In this document: piece after piece, positions 8,914-17,575 of the stretch | Layout of the letters: every line of letters starts with the position of its first letter | How positions within the stretch are numbered: position 1 is the stretch's first letter | From: an uncultured Flavobacteriales bacterium | GTDB taxonomy: Bacteria > Bacteroidota > Bacteroidia > Flavobacteriales_D > CAJJDF01 | DNA: 32,346 nt | Reading direction: 5' to 3' | Assembly (NCBI GenBank): GCA_938009745.1 | Contig: CALLII010000123.1 | Coordinates: 1-32,346 of the forward strand | Translations under genes and position numbers: made by a program | Notes under the pieces: generated by a model | What the model saw: the letters and a program-made list of their open reading frames with translations, nothing else | Told to the model about the DNA's origin: nothing | Databases searched by the model: none

Positions 8914-9404
8914 TTTTAAAATCAGATATTCCAAGTGATTCTAGTTTGCATAATCATATTGATAATATAGATTTTGAAGACTGCTTTAGCTTTTACATCT
9001 CTAATAATTCCATGTCAATTAATGATTTGTATGTAGCTATTTTTTCTTCAGCTCCAAAATGGGTGGAAGCCTTAATGAGATTTAGAAATAGTATTGTAAG
9101 AGTTTTTGGATTAAAAACTGAGATGAAAGAAGCACCTAATTCTGATTTTAAAGTTGGAGATAAGGTCGGTATTTTCTCTATTTATGAAATCCTTAATAAC
9201 GAAATAATTGCTGGTGAAGATGACAAACATCTAAACTTTAGGGTTTCTATTCACAGAGAAATAAAGGAGAAAACAACAGTTTCAGTTTCTACAGCAGTTC
9301 ATTACAATAATAACTTTGGTAAAGTTTATATGACAATTGTAAAACCTTTTCATAAACTGGTGGTAAAATCATTGATGAAGAAGGCTTGTAAAAAACTAAG
9401 GTAA
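8910..9404 (+). CDS. DUF2867-like protein
   Basis: 4-nt ATGA overlap with the preceding gene; AIFSSAPKWVEALMRFRNSIVRVFGLK...VGDKVGIFSIYE...EDDKHLNFRVSI...VKPFHKLVVKSLMKKA resembles DUF2867. Confidence 0.65.
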   Translation: MILKSDIPSDSSLHNHIDNIDFEDCFSFYISNNSMSINDLYVAIFSSAPKWVEALMRFRNSIVRVFGLKTEMKEAPNSDFKVGDKVGIFSIYEILNNEIIAGEDDKHLNFRVSIHREIKEKTTVSVSTAVHYNNNFGKVYMTIVKPFHKLVVKSLMKKACKKLR

Positions 9405-9434
9405 AATCCATCTAACTCCTTATATTTACGGAGC

Positions 9435-10886
9435 ATGAACAGAAAATTCATAACCAATCTCGCATTTTTGCTCTTCCTCAATTTTTTGGTGAAGCCATTT
9501 TATATTTTGGGAATTGATGCCGAAATACAAAATCGTGTGGGAGCCGAAGACTACGGAATGTATTTTTCTCTTCTAGGATTTACATTTCTGTTCACTATTT
9601 TTCTGGATGTAGGAATCGTAAATTTCACTACCAGAACCATTTCACAACAACCATTTTTAATCCAAAAATATTTTTCTAAGGTATTTTCTCTAAGAATTTT
9701 ATTGGCGTTAATTTACGGAGTATTTGTACTCATACTAGGAGGAATAATTGGATACAACCAAGCCGAAATTTACTTATTACTGTGGCTTATTTTTAATCAA
9801 ATACTAGCTGGTTTCACTTTATATTTCCGTTCCAACTTAACAGGATTATTATTATTCAAATACGATAGTATCGTTTCCGTATTAGATAGATTTCTACTCA
9901 TTATCATTTGCTCCATTCTACTTTGGGGAGGAGTAACTACCGAACCTTTTCAAATATATTGGTTCGTGTATGCCCAAACATTTGCCTACGGAGTTTCTGC
10001 AATTACCGCTTTGATATTTTTATTAAGCAATCAAAAATTAAAAAAACTAAACTGGGACAAACTGTTTTCAATGGCAATACTTAGGCAAAGTGCTCCTTAT
10101 GCATTGCTAATTTTATTAATGACATTCTATTACCGTGCAGATAGTGTAATGCTCGAGCGAATGCTCGAAGATGGTAAAACACAAGCAGGAATTTATGCTA
10201 ATGGATTTAGATTTTTTGAAGCAGCCAACAACATAGCTTTCCTTTTTGCCACTCTCCTACTCCCTTTGTTTTCTAATTTATTAAAGAACAAAAAACCAGT
10301 AGCCAGTTTAGTAAAAGTTGCAAGTAGCATTCTTATTCCAGGAGCTATTTTGGTAGCAATTACTTGCTTTTTGTTTAGCCAACAATTAATAGATGCTCGT
10401 TACATCAATAGCACATTTCAATCGGGTCAAGTATTTGGAATTCTAATGATTTGCTTTGTATTTATTTCAACTACGTATATTTTTGGGACACTTTTAACAG
10501 CAAATGGAAACCTTAAAACATTGAACAAAATTGCCTTTGGAGGAGTTGTTCTTAATGTTGTTCTAAACCTTATTTTAATACCTAAGTATCAAGCTTACGG
10601 AGCTGCAATAGCAAGTTTAATAACTCAAGGGTTAACTACAATTGCTCAAGTTTGGTTATGTAAATCGTATTTTAATTTAAAGCTCAATTCTTCGCTTATT
10701 ACCCGAGGTTTCATCTTTACAGGAATGTGTATAACATTGGGTGTTATATTAAATCAAGAGTATTTCAATTTCATTCCTTGGTATGGATTAATGGCTATTT
10801 TATTCTTTTCGGGAATCCTATTTTTATTTATGTTACAAATAGTTGAAATTAAAAACGTGAAGAAGTTATTTCAAAAGACCTCTTAA
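9435..10886 (+). CDS. Wzx-like oligosaccharide flippase / polysaccharide biosynthesis membrane protein
   Basis: 483 aa, many TM segments; RVGAEDYGMYFSLLGFTFLFTIFLDVGIVNF and GNLKTLNKIAFGGVVLNVVLNLILIPKYQAYGAAIASLITQG are flippase-like. Confidence 0.85.
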   Translation: MNRKFITNLAFLLFLNFLVKPFYILGIDAEIQNRVGAEDYGMYFSLLGFTFLFTIFLDVGIVNFTTRTISQQPFLIQKYFSKVFSLRILLALIYGVFVLILGGIIGYNQAEIYLLLWLIFNQILAGFTLYFRSNLTGLLLFKYDSIVSVLDRFLLIIICSILLWGGVTTEPFQIYWFVYAQTFAYGVSAITALIFLLSNQKLKKLNWDKLFSMAILRQSAPYALLILLMTFYYRADSVMLERMLEDGKTQAGIYANGFRFFEAANNIAFLFATLLLPLFSNLLKNKKPVASLVKVASSILIPGAILVAITCFLFSQQLIDARYINSTFQSGQVFGILMICFVFISTTYIFGTLLTANGNLKTLNKIAFGGVVLNVVLNLILIPKYQAYGAAIASLITQGLTTIAQVWLCKSYFNLKLNSSLITRGFIFTGMCITLGVILNQEYFNFIPWYGLMAILFFSGILFLFMLQIVEIKNVKKLFQKTS

Positions 10887-10904
10887 AACTTTTATATTTA
10901 GTAA

Positions 10905-11567
10905 ATGAAAAAAATAGGTACAATAATTCCACTTGCTTGGCCAGATACCCCTGTAATTCAGGAGGGTAAATGGTATGATGGAATTATGCGTGCTCTTGGG
11001 TTTCTAAAAAATGGGTTTTACAAAGCTGGACATGCAGCTTTAGTTTTGGCTAATCACGAAACTAAAGAGTTCTATTACTATGATTTTGGAAGGTATCAAA
11101 CTCCAAAAAAACATGGAAGAGTTAGGGATAATTTTACCGATCCTGATTTAATTTTGCATACAAAAGTAGAATTAGAAAACGGAAACATAACCAACATAGA
11201 AGAGCTAATGAGCGAATTAGCTTCTTTGGAAGCAACACACGGAGAAGGAAGATTAATTGCCTCAACTAAGGTTGTTTTGGACATTGATAAAGCATTTGCA
11301 AAAGCGAAAGCCATGCAAAATAGAGAAGCCATAATTTATGGTCCATTTAATATTGGCGGAACTAATTGCTCGCGTTTTGTAGCGCAGACGGCAAAAGTCA
11401 GTAATTTAGGTTGGTATAAAAATATACTTATTCGTATTCCTTATACCATAACGCACACAACTATTACTAACGTAAAAATCATTAACGACAAGCGGTATTA
11501 TTACGAACTGAAAAATGGAGTTTTTACCAAACGAATGAACATCCTTTACCCTTTGATAAAAAAATAA
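10905..11567 (+). CDS. Conserved hypothetical protein; possible permuted papain-fold (LRAT/NlpC-P60-like) protein
   Basis: GHAALVLANHETKEFYYYDFGRY followed about 125 aa later by TNCSRFVAQTAK, a His-then-Cys order similar to LRAT-type proteins. Confidence 0.6.
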   Translation: MKKIGTIIPLAWPDTPVIQEGKWYDGIMRALGFLKNGFYKAGHAALVLANHETKEFYYYDFGRYQTPKKHGRVRDNFTDPDLILHTKVELENGNITNIEELMSELASLEATHGEGRLIASTKVVLDIDKAFAKAKAMQNREAIIYGPFNIGGTNCSRFVAQTAKVSNLGWYKNILIRIPYTITHTTITNVKIINDKRYYYELKNGVFTKRMNILYPLIKK

Positions 11568-11866
11568 TGGATTTAACTGGAAGACTTATAGCGCCCGAAA
11601 AAATTGGTAAAACACCATCAAAAGCTCAATGGCTTACTGGCGAAGGTGGTGGTGCTTGGTTTTACATCCAAAAAGAGGGAAATAATTATCGAATAAAACG
11701 ATTCACGCCACAAGAAATAATAGATTGTGATAGAGTTTTTGAGTTAAAAAACTCTGAGAATTTTAACGAAAATGAATCTTTTGAAATGCAACATATTTCT
11801 CATGGTGCTATTGTTAGAGTGAAACAAAATGGAGTATTGTTTGTGTTTAAATGGATTAGGGAATAA
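11567..11866 (+). CDS. Hypothetical protein, translationally coupled to the upstream gene
   Basis: 99-aa ORF with ATG overlapping the upstream stop by 1 nt (TAATG). Confidence 0.6.
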   Translation: MDLTGRLIAPEKIGKTPSKAQWLTGEGGGAWFYIQKEGNNYRIKRFTPQEIIDCDRVFELKNSENFNENESFEMQHISHGAIVRVKQNGVLFVFKWIRE

Positions 11867-11931
11867 TTTTATTCAAAATCCGTGTTACTTTTCCAAACCT
11901 TTGCATTACACAATAAAGAAAAAGCCCTTCT

Positions 11932-12477
11932 TTGACAGAAAAAGAAAAACATATTGAACTGGAATACATCCAAAAAGCCAAGGAAAACAAGCAGTTTTTC
12001 GGGTTTTTGTATGAGAAATACTTCGAGCAAATTTTTGTGTTTATTTTCAAAAAACTTCAAGATGAAGAGTTAACTGGAGAAGTATGTTCCCTTACTTTTC
12101 TTAAAGCCATGTCTAATTTAGATAAATATGAAGACAGAGGCTTTCCATTCTCTTCTTGGTTATACCGAATTGCAAGTAATGAGGTAAACCAGTATTTCAG
12201 AAAAAACAAGAAAAACATAACAATAGAAGTGAACGAAAATTCCCTTCAGGAGATTGTAGAGGAGCTAGATATTGAAAACAAGGAAGAACAGCTCGCTTTA
12301 GTTTTAAAAGCGATAGAAGAGCTCCCTTTGGAAAAAAGCCAATTGATAGAACTGAGGTATTTTGAAGAATTGAGCTTTAAAGAAATTGCCAGTATATTTG
12401 CAATAACCGAAGCAAACGCAAAAATGCGTATTTATCGAATTATTGAAACGATTAAAAAATCGATAAAAAGAGGATAA
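11932..12477 (+). CDS. Sigma-70 family RNA polymerase sigma factor (TTG start)
   Basis: FGFLYEKYFEQIFVFIFKKLQDEELTGEVCSLTFLKAM...FSSWLYRIASNEVNQYFRKNKK and LIELRYFEELSFKEIASIFAITEANAKMRIYRIIETIKKSI; the next Met is 60 codons in, so the TTG start is needed. Confidence 0.88.
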   Translation: MTEKEKHIELEYIQKAKENKQFFGFLYEKYFEQIFVFIFKKLQDEELTGEVCSLTFLKAMSNLDKYEDRGFPFSSWLYRIASNEVNQYFRKNKKNITIEVNENSLQEIVEELDIENKEEQLALVLKAIEELPLEKSQLIELRYFEELSFKEIASIFAITEANAKMRIYRIIETIKKSIKRG

Positions 12478-12489
12478 CATAACCTATAA

Positions 12490-12702
12490 ATGAAAAAGTA
12501 TAAATTAAATAAAGACAAAAAACCTGGGTTGCCATCCAAAGAAGCTATGGCAAAGCAGAAGGATTTTGGCAAACTTTTTCATGATTACGAAAACTTTACC
12601 AAGCGTCCTAAAAAACCTATTTACAAAGATCCTAAATACTTCTTTTTCTTATTGGTGATTGTAGCTGTGGTATATTTAATTTCGGAGTTCGCTCAGAAGT
12701 AA
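12490..12702 (+). CDS. Small tail-anchored membrane protein of unknown function
   Basis: 70 aa, basic N-terminus then a single C-terminal TM (YFFFLLVIVAVVYLISEFAQK); 12 nt after the sigma gene. Confidence 0.6.
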   Translation: MKKYKLNKDKKPGLPSKEAMAKQKDFGKLFHDYENFTKRPKKPIYKDPKYFFFLLVIVAVVYLISEFAQK

Positions 12703-12704
12703 TG

Positions 12705-12734
12705 TTGGCAATTCATTGCAAATCAATATATTTG
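12705..12734 (+). promoter_or_regulatory. Canonical Bacteroidota promoter: TTG (12705-12707) - N19 - TATATTTG (12727-12734)
   Basis: Exact -33/-7 elements with 19-nt spacing upstream of the ATG at 12755. Confidence 0.65.
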
Positions 12735-12750
12735 TTTTGAAACAAATATA
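12727..12750. repeat. Perfect 11-bp inverted repeat TATATTTGTTT-TG-AAACAAATATA overlapping the -7 box
   Basis: Arms are exact reverse complements separated by 2 nt. Confidence 0.85.
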
Positions 12751-12754
12751 CTTC

Positions 12755-13900
12755 ATGAAAAACATCTTATTTCTAGCGACAATTATTCTTTTTACTAATT
12801 GCGTTACCAAAAAAAAGTACGAAGAATTAGTACTAAGAAACTGCGAAGTAGAATGTGAATTACTGATGAAGAAACTTTCTAGTGAAAGTCCATTAACAAA
12901 CCTGGTCAAGTGGAGAGCCATTGATGAAAAGTGTGGAGAAACATCAGAAAATTACTACTTGAGCGGGGCGTTAATTTACAGCTACCTTATTTATACAAAC
13001 AAAAGAAAAGGAAGCGGAGGTCTAACTGCTAAATACATTGATACGTGCGAAAATATTTATAAAAAAGGTATTGCTAAGCTCGATTCTGCTTCTTTTTTGA
13101 AGATGAGTTATGCGAATTTTCTTAAAAGCAATAAAGAAATTACAAGCTTAGAATACTACAATTTAGTTCGAGAAGCAATCTATAATGAAACTAGAAAAGC
13201 AAATTCAAATTTGGTTTACGAATTTATAAAAAACCTAAAAATAGTAGCCGAGAAACAAGAGATTTCAAAACCTCAATTGACTAAGGATTATTATAGACTA
13301 CTAAAAATTGAAAGTGAAAAAAAAATGTTTCAGACTAACCATAGTGATGAACTAATTAATGATGCTCACCTTTATTTAAATTGCGAAGAAATAACTAGTG
13401 AACTTAAAAAATTAAACCTCAGTTTTGAATACAATATAAATTCCATAAAACAATATTTATCAGCCTACGACAAATTAAATTGTATAGATAATGAGGAGAT
13501 AAGTAAAATGAATAAGGAAGTAAAAAGACTAGCTGGATTAGAACAAGAAGTAAGGATAGATTTTAGAAAGGCGCCAGTTGTGGAAGAAATATTTGAGGTA
13601 GTAGAAACACAGCCTTCTTTCCCTGGTGGAGAAGAAGAGCTTTTTAAGTTTATTAGACAGAATACAGTCTACCCAGATTCGGCTAAAGAAAATGGAATTA
13701 GCGGAAAAGTGTATGTACAATTTGTAGTCACAAAAACTGGCGAAGTTAACGACATTAAAGTGATAAGAGGAATTGGTGGTGGTTGTGATGAAGCTGCAGT
13801 TGCAGTAGTTAGCAAAATGCCAAATTGGATTCCTGGCGAACAAAGAGGAAAGAAAATTGATGTGAGATTTGTACTTCCTATTTCGTTTAAGTTAGAGTAA
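12755..13900 (+). CDS. Lipoprotein with C-terminal TonB_C (energy transducer TonB-like) domain; start corrected from 12716 to 12755
   Basis: MKNILFLATIILFTNC lipobox signal begins at the ATG at 12755; C-terminus PSFPGGEEELFKFIRQNTVYPDSAKENGISGKVYVQFVVTKTGEVNDIKVIRGIGGGCDEAAVAVVSKMPNWIPGEQRGKKIDVRFVLPISF. The ORF-track start at 12716 is a TTG lying inside the promoter spacer. Confidence 0.88.
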   Translation: MKNILFLATIILFTNCVTKKKYEELVLRNCEVECELLMKKLSSESPLTNLVKWRAIDEKCGETSENYYLSGALIYSYLIYTNKRKGSGGLTAKYIDTCENIYKKGIAKLDSASFLKMSYANFLKSNKEITSLEYYNLVREAIYNETRKANSNLVYEFIKNLKIVAEKQEISKPQLTKDYYRLLKIESEKKMFQTNHSDELINDAHLYLNCEEITSELKKLNLSFEYNINSIKQYLSAYDKLNCIDNEEISKMNKEVKRLAGLEQEVRIDFRKAPVVEEIFEVVETQPSFPGGEEELFKFIRQNTVYPDSAKENGISGKVYVQFVVTKTGEVNDIKVIRGIGGGCDEAAVAVVSKMPNWIPGEQRGKKIDVRFVLPISFKLE

Positions 13901-13903
13901 AGT

Positions 13904-15127
13904 CTAGCTTTTATACAACCAAATAGCTGGATTCTGGGTACTCATATCCGAACCAGAAATTTTCCAAATTTCGAAATGTGATTCAGAAATTGTGCCTGAT
14001 GGATCGGGTAATAGAACACCTACTTCTTGCTTAGTTTTAACAGCTTGCCCTACCTCAACTTTTACAGATTTAAGGTTGGAATAAACAGTTCGATATGCAC
14101 CATGACTAATAATTACAGTTTGTCCACTTCCGGGAATTGTGAAAACACTTGTAACAGTTCCTTCGAATACGGCCCGTACGTTAGATCCTTTGATCGTACT
14201 AATATCAATTCCATTGTTCTGGACATAAGCAGTAGATATTTCGCTATGCCTTTGTTTTCCGTATCTTTTGGTTATAGTTCCTCGAGATACTGGCCAAGGT
14301 AATTTCCCTCTATTTTTTTCAAAACTATTAGAGGCTAATTTTGCTTCTGGGCTCAAGGCAAACGAGTTATTCTTTCTCGATTTAGCCATCTGCTTCTCAA
14401 TCTCCGCTCTTATCGCTTGGGCTATTCGTTCTTGCTCGGCTTCTTGCTTTTTAAGTTTAGCTTGTAGCACTTCTTTATTCGATAAAATTTTATTCAACAC
14501 AATTTGTTGCTTGTCTTTAACCTCCTGAAACTTCTTTTTTTCCTCATCATAAGAGGCAATAAGCTCCTTTTTAGACTCGATATTTGCAAGTAGTATTTCA
14601 TTCTCTTTTCTAAGCTTAGCTTGCATGTTTTTTACCTCAACAGCTTTCAGTTTTCTGTTTTCAGAATACTGTTCAATGTATTTTAATCTTCTGTAAGCTT
14701 GGTTATAATCTTCAGATGAAAATAAGTAAATAACACTATATTCTCTCTTCCTATTTTTATAGGCAAACCTCACCATTTCACGAAACTCCTTTTTTAATCT
14801 AAGTATAGATTCGTTAAGGGATTCAACCTCTTTTTTATTGGTTTTTATTTGGTAAGTAGTCTCTTTAATTTGGTTTCCCATGTTAATTAAAAGCTCCTCT
14901 TTAAAAGCGATTTGCTTATTAATTATTCGTAATTCAGATAATGTTGAATTCTGAGATTTTTGAGTAGCAGAAAGCAATTCTTGAGTTTGCTCAAGCTGTT
15001 TATTCAATTGCTTTTCCTTAGCTTTTAACTTATCCGTTTTACTTTGAGAAAAACTATTAAAACCAACAAATCCCATTAGCATTACCAATGAAATTATTTT
15101 CAATATATGGAGGTTAGTGCTTCTCAT
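13904..15127 (-). CDS. EnvC-like murein hydrolase activator (coiled coil plus LytM/M23 domain)
   Basis: Signal peptide, long coiled coil, C-terminal LPWPVSRGTITKRYGKQRH...NNGIDISTIKGSNVRAVFEGTVTSVFTIPGSGQTVIISHGAYRTVYSNL...VGVL...SHFEIWK. Confidence 0.88.
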   Translation of the reverse strand: MRSTNLHILKIISLVMLMGFVGFNSFSQSKTDKLKAKEKQLNKQLEQTQELLSATQKSQNSTLSELRIINKQIAFKEELLINMGNQIKETTYQIKTNKKEVESLNESILRLKKEFREMVRFAYKNRKREYSVIYLFSSEDYNQAYRRLKYIEQYSENRKLKAVEVKNMQAKLRKENEILLANIESKKELIASYDEEKKKFQEVKDKQQIVLNKILSNKEVLQAKLKKQEAEQERIAQAIRAEIEKQMAKSRKNNSFALSPEAKLASNSFEKNRGKLPWPVSRGTITKRYGKQRHSEISTAYVQNNGIDISTIKGSNVRAVFEGTVTSVFTIPGSGQTVIISHGAYRTVYSNLKSVKVEVGQAVKTKQEVGVLLPDPSGTISESHFEIWKISGSDMSTQNPAIWLYKS

Positions 15128-15960
15128 TATAGGTTTTCGTATGCTGTGTAATGGCTAGGGATAACAAAAGTGTAATCCATTTCAGTGTTTATTTTTACCC
15201 TTTGATAATTCAAATTTACTGAAATTGAATCCTTTTCAGTAATAATTTCTGCTTTGGTTCTATTTGGGAAATTTTGTCCTTCTATTTTCTTATAGTCAGC
15301 TTGAAAAACTTCAATACTAGTATCTGTAGAATCATTAGAGATAATTGTCTTTCCTGTTTTGTACAATTCATTAATCCAATACTTAATTATCCACTCATTT
15401 TTTTTGTTTGCAAGATTCGCTTTCTGGCGAAGTTCATTCCTTGACAAACTACTTAAGAAAAGGTCGTCCTCCTCCTGAACCAAATAATAGTTTTGGTTAG
15501 TATCAATAATCAAAGGATTACCTACCAAAAGGTTTTGTAGCTGGTTAAAAGTAATGTCAGTATTTAACATTTTAGATACGTAAGAGAAATCACCAATAAA
15601 ATACTTTTGATCTTTTTTATTTAAAAATTTCAATGAATCAGGAGTTATTAAAGCAACAACAACAGGAAATCCTGCCACAGAAATTGTAGCGTGAATAATG
15701 GAGTCTCTTTTCATTTTAAGAAAAGTCCCAAAAATTAAATTCTGTTTTTCTCTACTCTTAAATCTAGTATTAATCTTTGCTTTTAAATTATCGAACTGGA
15801 AGTTGTTGGCAACTAAGTTTTTTACAATAGTGTCTGCTTTAGACTTTGATGTAAAAACTTGCTCTTCGGAATCGAGCAAAGGTTTTTTAGCTCTGCAACT
15901 TCCTAATAACAGAGAGCTACAAATCAAAACAGCAAAAAATAATACTTTTTTATTCCACAT
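15127..15960 (-). CDS. DUF4292-like (LolB-like) lipoprotein
   Basis: Lipobox LLLGSC; NLKAKINTRFKSREKQNLIFGTFLKMKRDSIIHATISVAGFPVVVALITPDSLKFLNKKDQKYFIGDFSYVSKML; coupled by TAATG with the downstream gene. Confidence 0.75.
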   Translation of the reverse strand: MWNKKVLFFAVLICSSLLLGSCRAKKPLLDSEEQVFTSKSKADTIVKNLVANNFQFDNLKAKINTRFKSREKQNLIFGTFLKMKRDSIIHATISVAGFPVVVALITPDSLKFLNKKDQKYFIGDFSYVSKMLNTDITFNQLQNLLVGNPLIIDTNQNYYLVQEEDDLFLSSLSRNELRQKANLANKKNEWIIKYWINELYKTGKTIISNDSTDTSIEVFQADYKKIEGQNFPNRTKAEIITEKDSISVNLNYQRVKINTEMDYTFVIPSHYTAYENL

Positions 15961-17566
15961 AACTTTTAGTTCTTATTTTTTCGTCAATCTTACTAGTATG
16001 CTCGCCATTTTCTTTAGCTTTTTTCCAATATTCTAAGGCCTTTTCTGTGTTCTTGAGCTTACTCATAACATCACCATAATGTTCTAATACCGTGCCACTT
16101 TTGATACCTCCGTTCTTGAGCGATAATTTAATCCAAGCCTCAGCTTCGGTATATTTACCTTGTTGGAATAAAATCCACCCGTAAGTATCGTTAAAAGAGG
16201 CATTGTTAGGAACTACCTCGTTAGACTTTTTAGACATCTCTGCAGCCTTCTCTAGCTTATCTTTTCTTAAAGAAAGAAAGTAGCTATAATTATTAAGCAT
16301 AAATGGCTCTAGTCCATTTATCTTCATTGCATTGTCGAATGCCTCATCCGATTTTTTATATTCTTTTAACTCATTGTAAGTCTCCCCCATTTTTGAGTAA
16401 AACTCAAACATCATTTTCTCGTCATCAGCAATCATATTCTTTCCTGCTTTAAAAGACGATATTGCTTTAGTATAATTCTTTTTTTCTTTGTAACCCATTC
16501 CTTGATACAAGTAAAAAACAGGTTGAGTTGGATAAGATTCTAGTGCTTTTTCAGAAATAGAAATCACCTTATCAAAATCTCTAGAGTTAAAAGAATTATC
16601 CATCAACTGCATAAGAATTGGATAGGAGTTTGTGGAATATTCTAATGATTGCTCATAGTATTCGTTTGCCTTTTTTGTGTCTCCTAATTTTCCAAAATAA
16701 TCTCCTGCTCCAACATATGATTTCACGTCTTTTGGATGCGTTTTGAGCATGATATTAACCAACTCCAGAGTTTCTGCTTGTTTCAGTTTGTCATCACCCA
16801 TTCTGGTAGTGAAGTCGGTAAGTACATTTAGTTTTGGCTCGGTATTTATAGAGGCATCTTGAAATACATAAATCAATCGAGAATGTACTTTTTCTCCTTC
16901 TCCAATTTTTTCATAATATTGAGCCATTGCTAGGTTTGCCATTCCATTCTCTGGATCTATTTTTAGCATTTCCTTAATTTCATTCAATCCTTCTTCATCT
17001 TTACCAGCATCCATTAATAGCATGTATTTCTGATAACTTAACTCAGGATTTTTTCCTCTTATTACTTCTATTTTATCTAGGATATTAACTGTTTCATCAT
17101 ACTTACCTGCACTTTTATACAAATTTGCCATTTCATACAAAACTCCTAAATTTTTCTCATCCATTTTTATAAGCTCTTCGTAGGCACTCAAAGCTTTTTC
17201 TGACTGACCTGTAGCTCGGTATACAGTTGCTTGTTGCAACACATACCATTTGTTTTTTGGATTAAGTTCGTAGGCTTTTTCTGCATTGCTAATAGCCTGC
17301 AGTGCATTTTTCTTTTTAGCATACATACGAGATAATTCGTAATGTACAGCAGCATTTTTAGGCCTCAGAACTTTACACTTTTCATAAATCTCAATAGATT
17401 TATCGTAATCTTCTTGAATAGCATAGTTTGTTGCTTGTATAAAAAGAGAGGTAAACTGGCTATCCTGTTTTTCTGATGTCGTCATTTCCTCTGACTTAAC
17501 TTCTTTGGAAGTTCGGCAGGACAAAACAAAAAAGGATAAGAATAATATGGCTACTAGTTTACGCAT
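15950..17566 (-). CDS. Tetratricopeptide repeat lipoprotein
   Basis: Lipobox SFFVLSC; many TPR units (e.g. AVHYELSRMYAKKKNALQAISNAEKAYELNPKN, YVLQQATVYRATGQSEKALSAYEELIKMDEKN). Confidence 0.9.
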   Translation of the reverse strand: MRKLVAILFLSFFVLSCRTSKEVKSEEMTTSEKQDSQFTSLFIQATNYAIQEDYDKSIEIYEKCKVLRPKNAAVHYELSRMYAKKKNALQAISNAEKAYELNPKNKWYVLQQATVYRATGQSEKALSAYEELIKMDEKNLGVLYEMANLYKSAGKYDETVNILDKIEVIRGKNPELSYQKYMLLMDAGKDEEGLNEIKEMLKIDPENGMANLAMAQYYEKIGEGEKVHSRLIYVFQDASINTEPKLNVLTDFTTRMGDDKLKQAETLELVNIMLKTHPKDVKSYVGAGDYFGKLGDTKKANEYYEQSLEYSTNSYPILMQLMDNSFNSRDFDKVISISEKALESYPTQPVFYLYQGMGYKEKKNYTKAISSFKAGKNMIADDEKMMFEFYSKMGETYNELKEYKKSDEAFDNAMKINGLEPFMLNNYSYFLSLRKDKLEKAAEMSKKSNEVVPNNASFNDTYGWILFQQGKYTEAEAWIKLSLKNGGIKSGTVLEHYGDVMSKLKNTEKALEYWKKAKENGEHTSKIDEKIRTKSYVE

Positions 17567-17575
17567 AAATTGGTG

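Noticed and set aside
9421-10905. TATATTTA boxes 4-6 nt upstream of the ATGs at 9435 and 10905 as promoters for leaderless transcripts
   Set aside because: No TTG at the expected -33 distance at either site, and TATATTTA is common in AT-rich DNA; insufficient without TSS data.
11856-12060. Two overlapping minus-strand ORFs of about 64 aa at the second sigma gene
   Set aside because: They overlap the sigma gene N-terminus and its upstream region; no recognisable protein features.
14027-14528. Plus-strand ORFs antisense to the EnvC-like gene
   Set aside because: Shadow ORFs of the coiled-coil/LytM gene.
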